DNA from: Fimbriimonas planktonicus | GTDB taxonomy: Bacteria > Armatimonadota > Fimbriimonadia > Fimbriimonadales > Fimbriimonadaceae | Direction: 5' to 3' | Assembly (NCBI GenBank): GCA_965234685.1 | Contig: OZ248539.1 | Location: 1,984,001-2,048,000, forward strand | Length of the DNA: 64,000 nucleotides | In this document: one piece after another, positions 24,121-32,662 of the stretch | Position numbering within the stretch: position 1 is the first letter of the stretch | How the letters are laid out: every line of letters starts with the position of its first letter | Program-made: the position numbers and the translations under genes | The notes under the pieces: generated by a model | Told to the model about the DNA's origin: nothing | The model's database searches: none | What the model saw: only the letters and a program-made list of their open reading frames with translations

Positions 24121-24531
24121 ATGGCGAGAGAGTTCACGTTATCCGTGGTGTCGCCCGACCAGTCCGTGGTCGAGCAACTCGTAACGTCAGTGGTTGCGCC
24201 GGGTACCGAAGGCTACTTCGGTATCCAAGCCGGCCACATCTCCCTCGTCGCGGCCCTCAAGCCGGGCTTGCTGGAATATAAGGCCAACAACCAAACCGGC
24301 TACATCTACATCGGCGGCGGCTTCGCCGAAGTCCGCCCCGACAAAATGACCGTCCTCGCCGATGAAGCATCCCTGGCCGAGGAACTGAGCGTCGAGAAAG
24401 CCGAGCAAATGCTCGAGAAAGCCCGCAAAGAACTCCGAAGCGACTCCGGCACCATGACCCAGTCCGATGCCGTTCAAGAAGTCGAACGAGCCATCCAGCG
24501 CCTCCGCGCTGCCCGATTGAACGCGAAGTAA
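24121..24531 (+). CDS. atpC: F1 ATP synthase epsilon subunit
   Basis: 136 aa. Central stalk subunit that couples rotation and inhibits ATP hydrolysis. The N-terminal beta-sandwich shows FTLSVVSPDQSVVEQLVTSV, APGTEGYFGIQAGH and YIYIGGGFAEVRPDKMTVLAD; a helical C-terminal pair follows (ELSVEKAEQMLEKARKELR and AVQEVERAIQRLRAARLNAK). It starts 6 bases after atpD and is the last gene of this unit. The beta-epsilon pair alone recalls the cyanobacterial and plastid atpB-atpE arrangement. Confidence 0.95.
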   Translation: MAREFTLSVVSPDQSVVEQLVTSVVAPGTEGYFGIQAGHISLVAALKPGLLEYKANNQTGYIYIGGGFAEVRPDKMTVLADEASLAEELSVEKAEQMLEKARKELRSDSGTMTQSDAVQEVERAIQRLRAARLNAK

Positions 24532-24551
24532 CTTCAAAAGGTTCGGCGTCG

Positions 24552-24557
24552 TACAAT
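24552..24557 (+). promoter_or_regulatory. Putative -10 box (TACAAT) of M20 amidohydrolase gene
   Basis: TACAAT is followed by 6 bases and then the ATG, with no Shine-Dalgarno sequence. This is a further example of the leaderless layout. Confidence 0.45.
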
Positions 24558-24563
24558 CAGTGC

Positions 24564-25730
24564 ATGTCGCCGAGCCTCATCCAAGAAGTCACCAAGATCC
24601 GCCGCCACCTGCACCAGCACCCGGAACTTGGATATGAGGAAACCGGAACGGCTCACCTCATCCACGAGCGACTCACGCAGTTAGGAATCAAGCATAAAAC
24701 CGAAGTAGGCAAAACGGGCGTCGTCGCCTTCATTCCCGCTACCGGCGAACCCAGCAAAACTATCGCTCTCCGGGCCGACATGGACGCCCTCCCAATCCAC
24801 GAGGAAACCAACCTTCCCTACGCCTCGCAAACCCCCGGCAAGATGCACGCGTGCGGGCATGACGGGCACACCGCCATCCTCCTCGGAACCGCCAAACTCC
24901 TCACCGAAACCCCGCATCGGAAGAACAACGTCCTGCTCCTCTTCCAACCCGCTGAAGAAGGCGGTGCGGGTGGCAAGGCCCTCGTAGACGCCGGAGCCCT
25001 CCGCGGCGAAGTCGTCGGAACCCCCGCCGATATCATCTTCGGCCTCCACGGCCACCCCGATCACCGCATCGGCCATGTCTCCACTCGGCCCGGCGCCATC
25101 ATGGCCTCTGCCGCCCAGTTTCGCGTGATCATCAAAGGCAAAGGCGCCCACGCCGCCTACCCCCACAACGGCATCGATCCCATCGTCATCGGCAGCCACA
25201 TCGTCACCGCTCTCCAAACCGTAGCCAGCCGCAATGTAGACCCGCTAGACTCCGTCGTCGTCACCATCGGCCAGTTCCTTGCCGGCGTTGCCCACAACGT
25301 GATTCCCGAGAAAGCCGAGCTCAACGGCACTCTCCGTACCCTAAACATGGCAACCGAACAAATCGCGGTGAAGGCCATCGAGTCCATCGTCCAGAACATC
25401 GCCCTCGCTTTCGGCGGAGAAGCTACCATCACGTGGACAAGCAATCCCTACCCCGTCACCTTTAACGACCCGGACGCCACCGACACCTTCCGCCGCATCG
25501 CCACCGAAGCCATCGGCACCGACAACGTTCACCATGAACCACACCCCAGCATGGGCGGCGAAGACTTCAGCTACTATGGCTACCAAATCCCCGCCTGCTT
25601 CTTCTTCCTCGGCCTCCTCCCCCATGGCGCGGACTCCTATCCCAACCTCCACGCCCCAAACTTCGACTTCAACGACGACGCCCTCGAAACCGGAATCCAG
25701 CTCATGACCGAGCTCGCCCTCACCGCATAA
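24564..25730 (+). CDS. M20 family metal-dependent amidohydrolase
   Basis: 388 aa. Resembles N-acyl-L-amino acid / hippurate amidohydrolases and IAA-amino-acid hydrolases, which cleave an acyl group from an amino acid. Metal-binding motifs are complete: HLHQHPELGYEE at the start, ALRADMDALPIHE, MHACGHDGHTAILLG (Cys and His ligands), FQPAEEGGAGGK (catalytic and ligand Glu), GLHGHPDHRIG and MGGEDFSYYG. The dimerisation domain lies around residues 180-290. No signal peptide. Expression appears leaderless. The substrate cannot be told from sequence; no arginine or lysine biosynthesis gene is adjacent. Confidence 0.9.
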   Translation: MSPSLIQEVTKIRRHLHQHPELGYEETGTAHLIHERLTQLGIKHKTEVGKTGVVAFIPATGEPSKTIALRADMDALPIHEETNLPYASQTPGKMHACGHDGHTAILLGTAKLLTETPHRKNNVLLLFQPAEEGGAGGKALVDAGALRGEVVGTPADIIFGLHGHPDHRIGHVSTRPGAIMASAAQFRVIIKGKGAHAAYPHNGIDPIVIGSHIVTALQTVASRNVDPLDSVVVTIGQFLAGVAHNVIPEKAELNGTLRTLNMATEQIAVKAIESIVQNIALAFGGEATITWTSNPYPVTFNDPDATDTFRRIATEAIGTDNVHHEPHPSMGGEDFSYYGYQIPACFFFLGLLPHGADSYPNLHAPNFDFNDDALETGIQLMTELALTA

Positions 25731-25782
25731 CTGCTAGCTAATCCGGGTTGTATACGCAAATATGCGCGGGGACTTTCGAAGT

Positions 25783-25809
25783 CATGTCGCTTCATAATGA
25801 AGCGACATG
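25783..25809. promoter_or_regulatory. Perfect 27-bp palindrome over -10 box and start codon of beta-mannosidase
   Basis: CATGTCGCTTCA and TGAAGCGACATG are perfect 12-bp inverted repeats around TAA. The right arm contains the ATG of the beta-mannosidase gene. CATAAT within the palindrome is 8 bases before that ATG and fits the leaderless -10 seen elsewhere. This is a strong operator candidate for a dimeric repressor, for example of the LacI or GntR type common for sugar genes. Confidence 0.65.
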
Positions 25810-28254
25810 GAAAGGACCGTACTGCACGCTGGCTGGGAATTCATCCAATCATCCACGGAAGGAAAAGACATCGGATACTCGAAGGCGGAATGGCTGCCCG
25901 CCGTGGTCCCCGGACACGTCCATCTCGACCTCATGTCGAACGGCATCATCCCCGATCCGCATGAGAAAATGCACGAAATCGGCGTGCAATGGGTAGACCA
26001 AGAAGACTGGAGCTACCGCACCACCTTCAACTGGTCCCCGTCTGATTTCAAGCACCGCGTCCTGCGCTTCGAGGGCCTCGACACCATCGCCACCGTTTCC
26101 ATCAACGGCACCGTGATCGGCAAGAGCGAGAACATGTTCATCCCGCTCGAATTCGACGTCACCGAACAACTCGTCGAAGGCGAAAACGAACTCCGCATCG
26201 ACTTCAAATCCGCCATCAAAGTGGGCAACGAAATCCGAGATGCCTACTTCGCCAAAGAAGGCCTTGCCGACCCGAAAGAGAGATTTGACGAACGCGCCTT
26301 CGTCCGAAAAGCGCAGTGCATGTACGGCTGGGATTGGGGCCCGAGGCTCGTCTCCTGCGGAATCTGGAAGCCCGTCGTCCTCCTAGAGTTCAACGCCCGC
26401 ATCACCGACGTCTGGTTCCGATGGGAAGAAGACGGCGACACCATCAAGGTTTGGGCGGAAACCGAACAAGATGGCACCGGTGAATTCGCCTTCACCCTCG
26501 AAGGTCCCGAGCACGAAATCGGCTGGAAAGGAGCAGAAGTCGTTCGGATTCCGAAAGATTCGGTTTCCTACTGGCATCCTGACGAGCCGACCTGCTACGA
26601 CCTGACCGCCGTCCTTAGCAACGGTACGACCGCCGAGGATATCCAACTCCTCACCGTCGGCTTCAGCAGTCCAAAACTACTAAGAGAGAAGGACCAGTGG
26701 GGCGAGTCGTTTGAATTCGAAATCAACGGCGAAAAGATCTGGGCTCGCGGCGCCAACTGGATCCCCGACTACAGCTTCCCCAGCGCCATCAGCGTTCGGC
26801 AATACGAAAGCAAGGTCTGGGATGCTAAGGGTCTCAACTGCAACATGCTCCGAATCTGGGGCGGCGGACTCTACGAAGCCGACGCCTTCTATGAAGCCTG
26901 CTCCGCCGCCGGAATCATGGTCTGGCAAGACTTCCCCTTTGCCTGCGGCTACTACCCAGACGACGAAGAATGGCAGTCCAAGATCGCTGAAGAAGCGAAG
27001 GCGAACATCAAGCGCCTCCGCAACTACCCCTGCCTCGCCCTCTGGTGCGGCAACAACGAAAACCACCAAATGTGGGAGCAAAAGTGGGGCCCGGCCGAAA
27101 ACCACCCACCGCGCTACTACGGCGAGAACCTCTACTTCAAAACCCTCCCCGATGCCGTCAACCAGTTTGACCCCGCTCGCGGCTACATCTCCTCCAGCCC
27201 CATCGGCACCAGTCCCGAGCCCCAAGCCCAGGGCGGATGGAGCGGAGACAACGCCGGCGGCTATGGCGACCAGCACAACTGGGACGTCTGGCACGGCCGA
27301 GGCGATTGGCGCTTCTATTCCGAATCCGACGGCCGCTTTAGCAGCGAGTACGGCTTTGCCAGCTCCTGCTCCCTTGCCGTTTGGAACAACGTCATCGGAA
27401 AAGCCGCCGAGAAGGAGAACTACCGCAACCCGGTCTACCGATGGCACGACAAAACCGGCAAAGGCTACGAAACCTATATCGGCTACGTCGAGCTTCACTA
27501 TCCGGTGAGCAAGAACGTCGGCGACTGGGTCTATTACAGCCAGCTCAACCAACGCGACGCCCTCCGACACGGCGTCGAGCACTATCGACGCGCGGAATTC
27601 TGCCGCGGCTCCCTCATCTGGCAGATGAACGACATCTGGCCCGTCCAAAGCTGGGCCTATTTCGATAGCGCGGCTAATCCAAAGGCCCTCGCCTACGAGC
27701 TCGAACGGCTTTACAACGATGTCCTCATCTCTCTCGTCCGCAACAACGACCTCATCGAAGTCTATGTCTGCAACGACGGCCGTGATGAAATCGCCGATGA
27801 AGTCACCGTCTCCGCCCATAACCTGCAAACCGGCGAAGTCCTGGCCAGCACCAAGTTCGAATTCGAACTCGGCGTGAACCAGCGCATGAAGCTCGGCGAA
27901 CTCTCGGTCCACGGACTCAGCGTTCCCGACACCATCGTCTTCGCCGATTCCGGCACGGGCGCAAGCACCTTCCGACTCCTTGCCGAGCCAAAGAATGCCA
28001 ACTTCGCCGACCCCGCCCCGATCACCGTCTCAAGAGCCGATGATGCCGATGTCGTCACGATCCAAACGACCCAACCGGTCGTAGACCTCGTGCTCACCAT
28101 CGACGGAGCCACAAGGCCGTTCGACATGAACGCCCTCACCCTCCCCCATGCTGGCTTCCTTTACACCATGTGCGAAGGCGATCTCACCAAGATCGAAGCT
28201 CGATCCTTAGCCGGCAATCACCCCGTGATCTTCACCCGATCACCGCTGGGCTAG
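25807..28254 (+). CDS. Beta-mannosidase (glycoside hydrolase family 2)
   Basis: 815 aa. Hydrolyses terminal beta-D-mannose residues from mannosides. The sugar-binding domain (about 1-190) contains WLPAVVPGHVHLDLMSNGIIPDP (split over residues 29-51) and YGWDWGPRLVSCGIW. The TIM barrel (about 300-600) has the acid/base Glu418 in WCGNNENHQMW and the nucleophile Glu514 in SSEYGFASS, both typical of GH2 beta-mannosidase. No signal peptide is visible, so it acts in the cytoplasm on imported oligosaccharides. There is no ribosome-binding site; the start codon lies in the palindrome described above. Its 3' end overlaps the convergent phosphodiesterase gene by 15 bases. manC nearby is not functionally tied. 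Confidence 0.93.
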   Translation: MERTVLHAGWEFIQSSTEGKDIGYSKAEWLPAVVPGHVHLDLMSNGIIPDPHEKMHEIGVQWVDQEDWSYRTTFNWSPSDFKHRVLRFEGLDTIATVSINGTVIGKSENMFIPLEFDVTEQLVEGENELRIDFKSAIKVGNEIRDAYFAKEGLADPKERFDERAFVRKAQCMYGWDWGPRLVSCGIWKPVVLLEFNARITDVWFRWEEDGDTIKVWAETEQDGTGEFAFTLEGPEHEIGWKGAEVVRIPKDSVSYWHPDEPTCYDLTAVLSNGTTAEDIQLLTVGFSSPKLLREKDQWGESFEFEINGEKIWARGANWIPDYSFPSAISVRQYESKVWDAKGLNCNMLRIWGGGLYEADAFYEACSAAGIMVWQDFPFACGYYPDDEEWQSKIAEEAKANIKRLRNYPCLALWCGNNENHQMWEQKWGPAENHPPRYYGENLYFKTLPDAVNQFDPARGYISSSPIGTSPEPQAQGGWSGDNAGGYGDQHNWDVWHGRGDWRFYSESDGRFSSEYGFASSCSLAVWNNVIGKAAEKENYRNPVYRWHDKTGKGYETYIGYVELHYPVSKNVGDWVYYSQLNQRDALRHGVEHYRRAEFCRGSLIWQMNDIWPVQSWAYFDSAANPKALAYELERLYNDVLISLVRNNDLIEVYVCNDGRDEIADEVTVSAHNLQTGEVLASTKFEFELGVNQRMKLGELSVHGLSVPDTIVFADSGTGASTFRLLAEPKNANFADPAPITVSRADDADVVTIQTTQPVVDLVLTIDGATRPFDMNALTLPHAGFLYTMCEGDLTKIEARSLAGNHPVIFTRSPLG

Positions 28255-29226
28255 CCACTCATTCCGCACCCGGACACTCAGTCCGGGTGCGTCGGAAAAG
28301 AACCCATCAATTCCCGCGTTCAAAAACGCGCGGTGCTCTTCCTCTGGCTTACCCACCAAACTCTTGGGCAAAAACAGATTCTCGGGACGAAGCGTCCAAA
28401 TGTGGACCAACAGCTTCGCCTCGTGCGCTCGCTTCACCAAATCAGTAGCCGGTGCTAATGCGCCATCCTTCACCGGAATCACCAGCGACTTCTCCACCCC
28501 AATCCCCGCCGCATAAGTCGAAATCGCCCTCAACCCGTCGTTGCGAAGCATCTGCGCGTAAGTGACCGAACCATCCTCCGGCTTACCACCGTTCGTGATC
28601 AACTGAATCAGCCGAACCTTCGTCTTCTCCTTCAGCCATTTCAAATTCCCAACTTCGAACGACTGAATAAACGCCGGCGACTTTTCGTCATAAGAAAACT
28701 CCGCCAAAATCTTCACCAGCGGCTCCTCCAGCGGCAAGTTGATCTTGCGGAAATACGAAGGATGCTTCGTCTCCGGATAAATCCCTACCGGATTCCGGCG
28801 TTTTTCGTTCTTCTGCCGCACCAGCTCCAACACTTCCTTAAGTGTCGGAATCTCAAACTTCCCGTCCGACTTCGCGCTCTCCGGCCGAACCTGCGGCAGC
28901 CGCTCGCGACTCTTCAAAGTCTTCAGTTCGGCCAGCGTAAAGTCCTCCGTAAACCAGCCCGTAACCTTGGCCCCGTCGATTTCCTTCGTCGCCTTCCGAT
29001 CGGCAAATTCCGGACGCGCGGCAACATCCGTCGTGCCGGAAATCTCGTTCTCGTGCCGAGCGATCAAAACGCCGTCTTTGGTAATTACAACGTCCGGCTC
29101 AATGAAGTCCGCGCCAAGGTCAATCGCCCGCGCGTAAGCCGCCAGCGTGTGCTCGGGAAGTTCCGAAGACGCACCGCGGTGGGCAATCACAATGGGACCA
29201 GAAGCGAGTAGCGCCGTAAGAAACAT
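28240..29226 (-). CDS. Glycerophosphodiester phosphodiesterase
   Basis: 328 aa. Cleaves glycerophosphodiesters to glycerol 3-phosphate and an alcohol. Catalytic motifs of the GDPD family are present: VIAHRGASSELPEHT (His and Arg of the first motif), GADFIEPDVVITKDGVLIARHE (metal-binding Glu and Asp, second His), then GIYPETKHPSYF and IQSFEVGNL. The N-terminal MFLTALLASGP is a short hydrophobic start that may be part of a signal peptide, as in periplasmic GlpQ. The protein resembles GlpQ rather than the shorter UgpQ. It converges on the beta-mannosidase gene. Confidence 0.92.
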   Translation of the reverse strand: MFLTALLASGPIVIAHRGASSELPEHTLAAYARAIDLGADFIEPDVVITKDGVLIARHENEISGTTDVAARPEFADRKATKEIDGAKVTGWFTEDFTLAELKTLKSRERLPQVRPESAKSDGKFEIPTLKEVLELVRQKNEKRRNPVGIYPETKHPSYFRKINLPLEEPLVKILAEFSYDEKSPAFIQSFEVGNLKWLKEKTKVRLIQLITNGGKPEDGSVTYAQMLRNDGLRAISTYAAGIGVEKSLVIPVKDGALAPATDLVKRAHEAKLLVHIWTLRPENLFLPKSLVGKPEEEHRAFLNAGIDGFFSDAPGLSVRVRNEWLAQR

Positions 29227-29255
29227 CCTACAACGCTACCAGCGAAATCGCGGTC

Positions 29256-31334
29256 TTAACCTAATGCTAACGTAAAGCCTTCGCCGTGCGCCGATTCTTC
29301 GGAAGCACCCGCAAAGGCCGGAATCTTGGTTCCGATCTCGTTCAGGATCTCGCCCGCGTTAAAGAACGGCGTTCGCGCCTTCAGCCGCATCGAAACGTCG
29401 CTAAACGTTCGCCAAGCCGACTTCGCATCGCCTCGAAGCGGAATAACCGCCTTCATAAACTGAACGCGTCGCTCCAGGTTCGTGTAGCTTCCGTCCGCTT
29501 CCAAGGTCGCCGTCATCGGCAACACCACCGAAGCATAAGCCGTCGTCTCGCTCTCGATCCAATCCTGAACCACCAAGAACTCAACGTTCTCGATCGCCGT
29601 CTGAACCACTTCCGAATCTAGACCAACGCTAAACAGGTCAACTCCCGAAAGCCACAGCGCCGAAATCTCTCCCGCCGCCGCTGCCGCCAAAATCTCGTGT
29701 GTGTTTCGGCCGTCCGGACCAGGAACCACTCCCGCCAAAGTCGCCCCTTCTTCGTTCGACTTTCGTGCATAGCAGTTGAAAGTACCGCCCGTGGCCTGCG
29801 CAATCTTCGCCAGGTTCTCAACAATCTGAGAGCCCTCTGGCAAGTCATAAAGCCCTCGGGTCGTAACAATCGCCGCCCCCGAAATCGCTTGAACCAGCCC
29901 ATCAAACTGCGCTTCCGAAAGCCCCGTCGCCGCAAACTCTCCGCCACCGCCGCCGCTCACCGCGTTCAACAGCGCCGTCGCCAGAATCGCCTCGGAACCG
30001 TGATGATAAACCGCCGATGCTGTCGCAAACTGCGTCACTTCGGTCAACTCCGAATGCGCAACCCCAACCTTCGTCCCGTTGTTCGTTGCACCCTTCCGAA
30101 CCCGCAGATAAAGAATTGGCTCCTCATCCGCCAGCGACGTGCCAAAGACAAAAACCTTGCCAACCGTGGCAAAGTCCGCAATCCGGTTCTGCACCGCCGA
30201 AACTCCTAGCTTCGCTTCGATCGAATTGCTCGCGACCGGCAGGTACTTTTCAAACCGGTGATCCACGTTCGGCGTCCCAAGCTGATCCTTAAACAGCCAA
30301 ACCAAGGAAGCGTAATCCTCGTTGCTCAAGTCCGGCCCCGCAATCACCGCCGCCTTCGATCCCGCATTTCGGAAGACCTCAAGCACCGCCGCCGTTGCCG
30401 AAGACCATTCAATTGGCGCCAACTGGTCGCCGCGCCGAAGCAGTGGTCGCTCGATTCTCTTGTCGGTGTTAAAGGCGTAGTGGCCAAACTTGCCCTTGTC
30501 GCAAGTCCATTCCTCGTTCACTTCCTCGTTCGTGCGACCGTTGATGCGCACAATCTCGGACTTTCGGTAGTCGACGTGGATGTTGCAACCGTTGCTGCAA
30601 AGCGTACAAATCCCGGGCTTCGTCTGCAAGTCCCAAGGCCGCGCGCGGAACCGGTACTTCGTGCTCGTCAGCGCGCCCACCGGACAAATCTCAATCACGT
30701 TCCCCGAGAACTTGCTCTCAAAGTCCGTCATCTGGAACGTCGAAGGCTGCATCGAAGCGCCCCGGAACCGGAATCCAAGCTGCGCGTCGCCGCTAATCTC
30801 TTCCGTAAATCGAACGCAACGGCCGCACTGAATGCACCGCTCTAGGTCCAGCGTCACGTACTTGCTCAGGGGAAAAGCCTTCGGCGCGTGCCGCTTCATC
30901 TCGACAAATCGGCTCGTCGAAGGGCCATAGAAAAGGGTGTTGTTCTGCAGCGGACACTCGCCACCCCGGTCGCAGATCGGGCAGTCCAGTGGGTGGTTGA
31001 TCAGCAGAAACTCAAGCACGCCGCGCCGGTCGGTGTGCAGCCGCTCGGTATCGGTGAGAATGACGAGCCCCTCGCTCGCCGGCAACGAACAAGCCGCCTG
31101 CGGCTTCGGCATCATGCGCACGCTGCCATCTGGCCCCTTCGTGCCAATCTCGACCAAGCACATCCGGCACATCCCCACCGGCTTCATTCGGGGGTGATAG
31201 CAAAAGATCGGGATTTCCAAACCCAAGCGTTTCACCGCTTCAACGATCAGCTCCCCTTTCGGAACCTGAATCGCCACGTCATTGACGGTGATGTTGACCA
31301 TTGGAATCTCGGAGATCGCAGCCATAAGAGACAT
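29256..31334 (-). CDS. nuoG: NADH-quinone oxidoreductase subunit G
   Basis: 692 aa. The iron-sulfur subunit of the peripheral arm of complex I. A 2Fe-2S ferredoxin domain carries C45, C56, C59 and C82. The next cluster motif is H114, C118, C121, C127, followed by a 4Fe-4S motif at C167, C170, C173 and C217, and a further four cysteines (C243, C246, C250, C278) at the start of the molybdopterin-oxidoreductase-like domain that extends to the end. Starts at residues 4 or 12 (MVNITVNDVA) are possible; the last matches homologues best. It has no nuoE, nuoF, nuoH or nuoI beside it; the membrane-arm genes are 17 kb away on the same strand. Confidence 0.95.
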   Translation of the reverse strand: MSLMAAISEIPMVNITVNDVAIQVPKGELIVEAVKRLGLEIPIFCYHPRMKPVGMCRMCLVEIGTKGPDGSVRMMPKPQAACSLPASEGLVILTDTERLHTDRRGVLEFLLINHPLDCPICDRGGECPLQNNTLFYGPSTSRFVEMKRHAPKAFPLSKYVTLDLERCIQCGRCVRFTEEISGDAQLGFRFRGASMQPSTFQMTDFESKFSGNVIEICPVGALTSTKYRFRARPWDLQTKPGICTLCSNGCNIHVDYRKSEIVRINGRTNEEVNEEWTCDKGKFGHYAFNTDKRIERPLLRRGDQLAPIEWSSATAAVLEVFRNAGSKAAVIAGPDLSNEDYASLVWLFKDQLGTPNVDHRFEKYLPVASNSIEAKLGVSAVQNRIADFATVGKVFVFGTSLADEEPILYLRVRKGATNNGTKVGVAHSELTEVTQFATASAVYHHGSEAILATALLNAVSGGGGGEFAATGLSEAQFDGLVQAISGAAIVTTRGLYDLPEGSQIVENLAKIAQATGGTFNCYARKSNEEGATLAGVVPGPDGRNTHEILAAAAAGEISALWLSGVDLFSVGLDSEVVQTAIENVEFLVVQDWIESETTAYASVVLPMTATLEADGSYTNLERRVQFMKAVIPLRGDAKSAWRTFSDVSMRLKARTPFFNAGEILNEIGTKIPAFAGASEESAHGEGFTLALG

Positions 31335-31395
31335 TCCTATTCTAGCTTCTATCGCCTCCCGCCGACGAGCGTTCGCGTTCTGGCAGCGGAAATCT

Positions 31396-31540
31396 CAGAG
31401 CCCCTTCTCCGTTCCGACGGAGAAGGGGACGGGGGATGAGGAATTGAGCAGCCGCAACATACGAGTTCGAGCCCCCTCCTTTCGCTTCCGAGCGAGAGGA
31501 GGGGGTTGGGGGTGGATAGCCGTCAAGCAGAAATCTCCGC
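31396..31540. repeat. Composite palindromic repeat, copy 1
   Basis: Two adjacent palindromic modules. Module A (about 31398-31442) has arms CCCCTTCTCC and GGAGAAGGGG followed by ACGGGGGATGAGG. Module B (about 31469-31514) has arms CCCCCTCC and GGAGGGGG around a TTCGCTTCCGAGCGAG core, followed by TTGGGGGTGG. A conserved tail (GCAGAAATCTCCGCC) closes the unit. With the next copy it fills the roughly 420 bases between nuoG and the Rhs region, which contain no gene. Confidence 0.8.
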
Positions 31541-31571
31541 CCTAGTCCCAAAACAATCCCGATCGCCCGGC

Positions 31572-31725
31572 ACGCAGCCGAATCCCGTTTGAGCCCCTTC
31601 TCCATTCCGATGGAGAAGGGGTCGGGGGATGAGGATACGAACAGCCGAAACTATCGATCTCGAGCCCTCTCCTATCGCTTCCGAGCGAGACGCGGGGGGT
31701 GGAGAGCCGCCGAGCAAAAACGCTC
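31572..31725. repeat. Composite palindromic repeat, copy 2
   Basis: Same order as copy 1, direct orientation: CGCAGCCGAA lead-in, module A (CCCCTTCTCC / GGAGAAGGGG, then TCGGGGGATGAGG) and a degenerate module B (CCCTCTCC, then the GCTTCCGAGCGAG core and GCGGGGGGTGG) followed by GAGAGCCG. Confidence 0.8.
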
Positions 31726-31752
31726 GCCTCAATCCCAATCTATGGGCCGGCT

Positions 31753-31989
31753 TCAGTTACCCGAGGACTTTTCCACATTACGCGCTCTGAGAACCCGAAC
31801 TAACTGGATTATCGTGAAGATTAGGGACAGAGATAAGCCACCAACGGCGATCATCCCCAAAGGCCGCTCGGTTAATTTCTTATTGTCGTTAACATGAACA
31901 ACAAAGAGAAAGACTGACCAAGCAAAAATTGAGACTAGGTTATACAACAAAGTCTGTATTCGTAGCCTTATCGCATTCTTTTCAATCAT
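31753..31989 (-). CDS. Small membrane protein, candidate orphan immunity protein
   Basis: 78 aa with two membrane segments (about residues 13-34, VSIFAWSVFLFVVHV, and 46-66, IAVGGLSLSLIFTIIQLV) and a short basic tail. No family is recognised. Its ATG overlaps the last codons of the Rhs remnant just upstream, the arrangement seen between an Rhs toxin end and its immunity gene. Because the Rhs remnant has lost its toxin domain, this gene may be the surviving immunity gene of a vanished pair. That is an inference from position and size only. Confidence 0.55.
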   Translation of the reverse strand: MIEKNAIRLRIQTLLYNLVSIFAWSVFLFVVHVNDNKKLTERPLGMIAVGGLSLSLIFTIIQLVRVLRARNVEKSSGN

Positions 31990-32308
31990 TGCTTAGCGTC
32001 CTGCGCAAGAAGTTAAGCCAGCACCATCGATGAGTCTCCGGCCGCAGCATCGCTCCCCAAGAGTCATAGGCTCGGCGAGAGCTCAAAGTAAACCCACCCG
32101 CACCATCACGCAACAAGCATGCCGTCATGTTCCCGTGACCATCGTACAGCGGAAAGCTCAAGGTCGTACCAGAAGACGTCGTCCGAGAAATCATATCCAC
32201 TCCGCGAGCGCGGAGCGCATACCGGTTCACTTCGGAAATCACCTGTGACCCCACCAGACTCGAAGTCTCCACATCCTGAATCCCCTTCTGACCGTCGTAA
32301 CGAACATA
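31982..32308 (-). pseudogene. Rhs-core remnant
   Basis: An open frame that begins directly after the stop codon of the 117-aa gene (YVRYDGQKGIQDVE) with no normal start, so it lacks its 5' part; a GTG 12 codons in could be used. The middle (SFPLYDGHGNMTACLLRDG and GGFTLSSRRAYDSWGAM) is Rhs core sequence and nearly identical to the neighbouring Rhs fragment at DNA level over about 150 bases. After WGAM the similarity ends and a short unrelated tail (about 20 residues) runs to the stop. It therefore lacks the final part of the core and any C-terminal toxin. It is a decayed copy of a second Rhs tip. Confidence 0.8.
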
Positions 32309-32662
32309 TTAGCCAGTTCTGAACGCGACTATGCCGCTGACCGCTGCAATCAAGTAGATGTACATTGAGAAAAGTCGGCAAAAATTAAAACCCTTCCGAA
32401 AAGTGTAGTCATGCGTTGCGCTCGATAGATCTAGGAGAAATGCTAATGCCGATAGGCCCATAGATACTGCTGAAACGTGCGAGAACACGATTGTGAGTAA
32501 CGCGCCAGTTGCGACTTCTACCCCGCCTGCCAAGAGCACTTTCTTGCGCGACGACAACGTCAAGCTTTTACCAAGTGATGCAAGGAATAACACACGATAC
32601 ACACCAACAAGACTCGTTACGCAAAGACCTACGATTCTCCAATCTGTCAGAAGAATGTACAT
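32309..32662 (-). CDS. Membrane protein between Rhs fragments, candidate immunity protein
   Basis: 117 aa with three or four hydrophobic segments (about residues 8-30, 42-63, 66-80, 98-115; for example VVLLAGG-type and SMGLSALAFLLDL stretches) and basic loops. No family is recognised. Its start overlaps the 3' end of the Rhs gene by 16 bases, so it is translated directly after it. An immunity protein against a membrane-acting toxin would be expected to be membrane-embedded, and this gene is in the right place. The function is inferred from context alone. Confidence 0.6.
   Translation of the reverse strand: MYILLTDWRIVGLCVTSLVGVYRVLFLASLGKSLTLSSRKKVLLAGGVEVATGALLTIVFSHVSAVSMGLSALAFLLDLSSATHDYTFRKGFNFCRLFSMYIYLIAAVSGIVAFRTG

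Noticed and set aside
26680..27912. A 410-codon minus-strand frame opposite the beta-mannosidase gene
   Set aside because: Antisense to the catalytic domain of a clear GH2 gene; Val/Ala/Gly-rich shadow frame.
31396..31725. Repeats near nuoG considered as a CRISPR array
   Set aside because: Only two units per block, unit size about 150 bases with internal palindromes, no regular spacers and no cas genes.
32106..32381. An alternative frame over the Rhs remnant
   Set aside because: The YDGHGNM frame is the Rhs frame; this other frame is a shadow crossing the 117-aa gene end.
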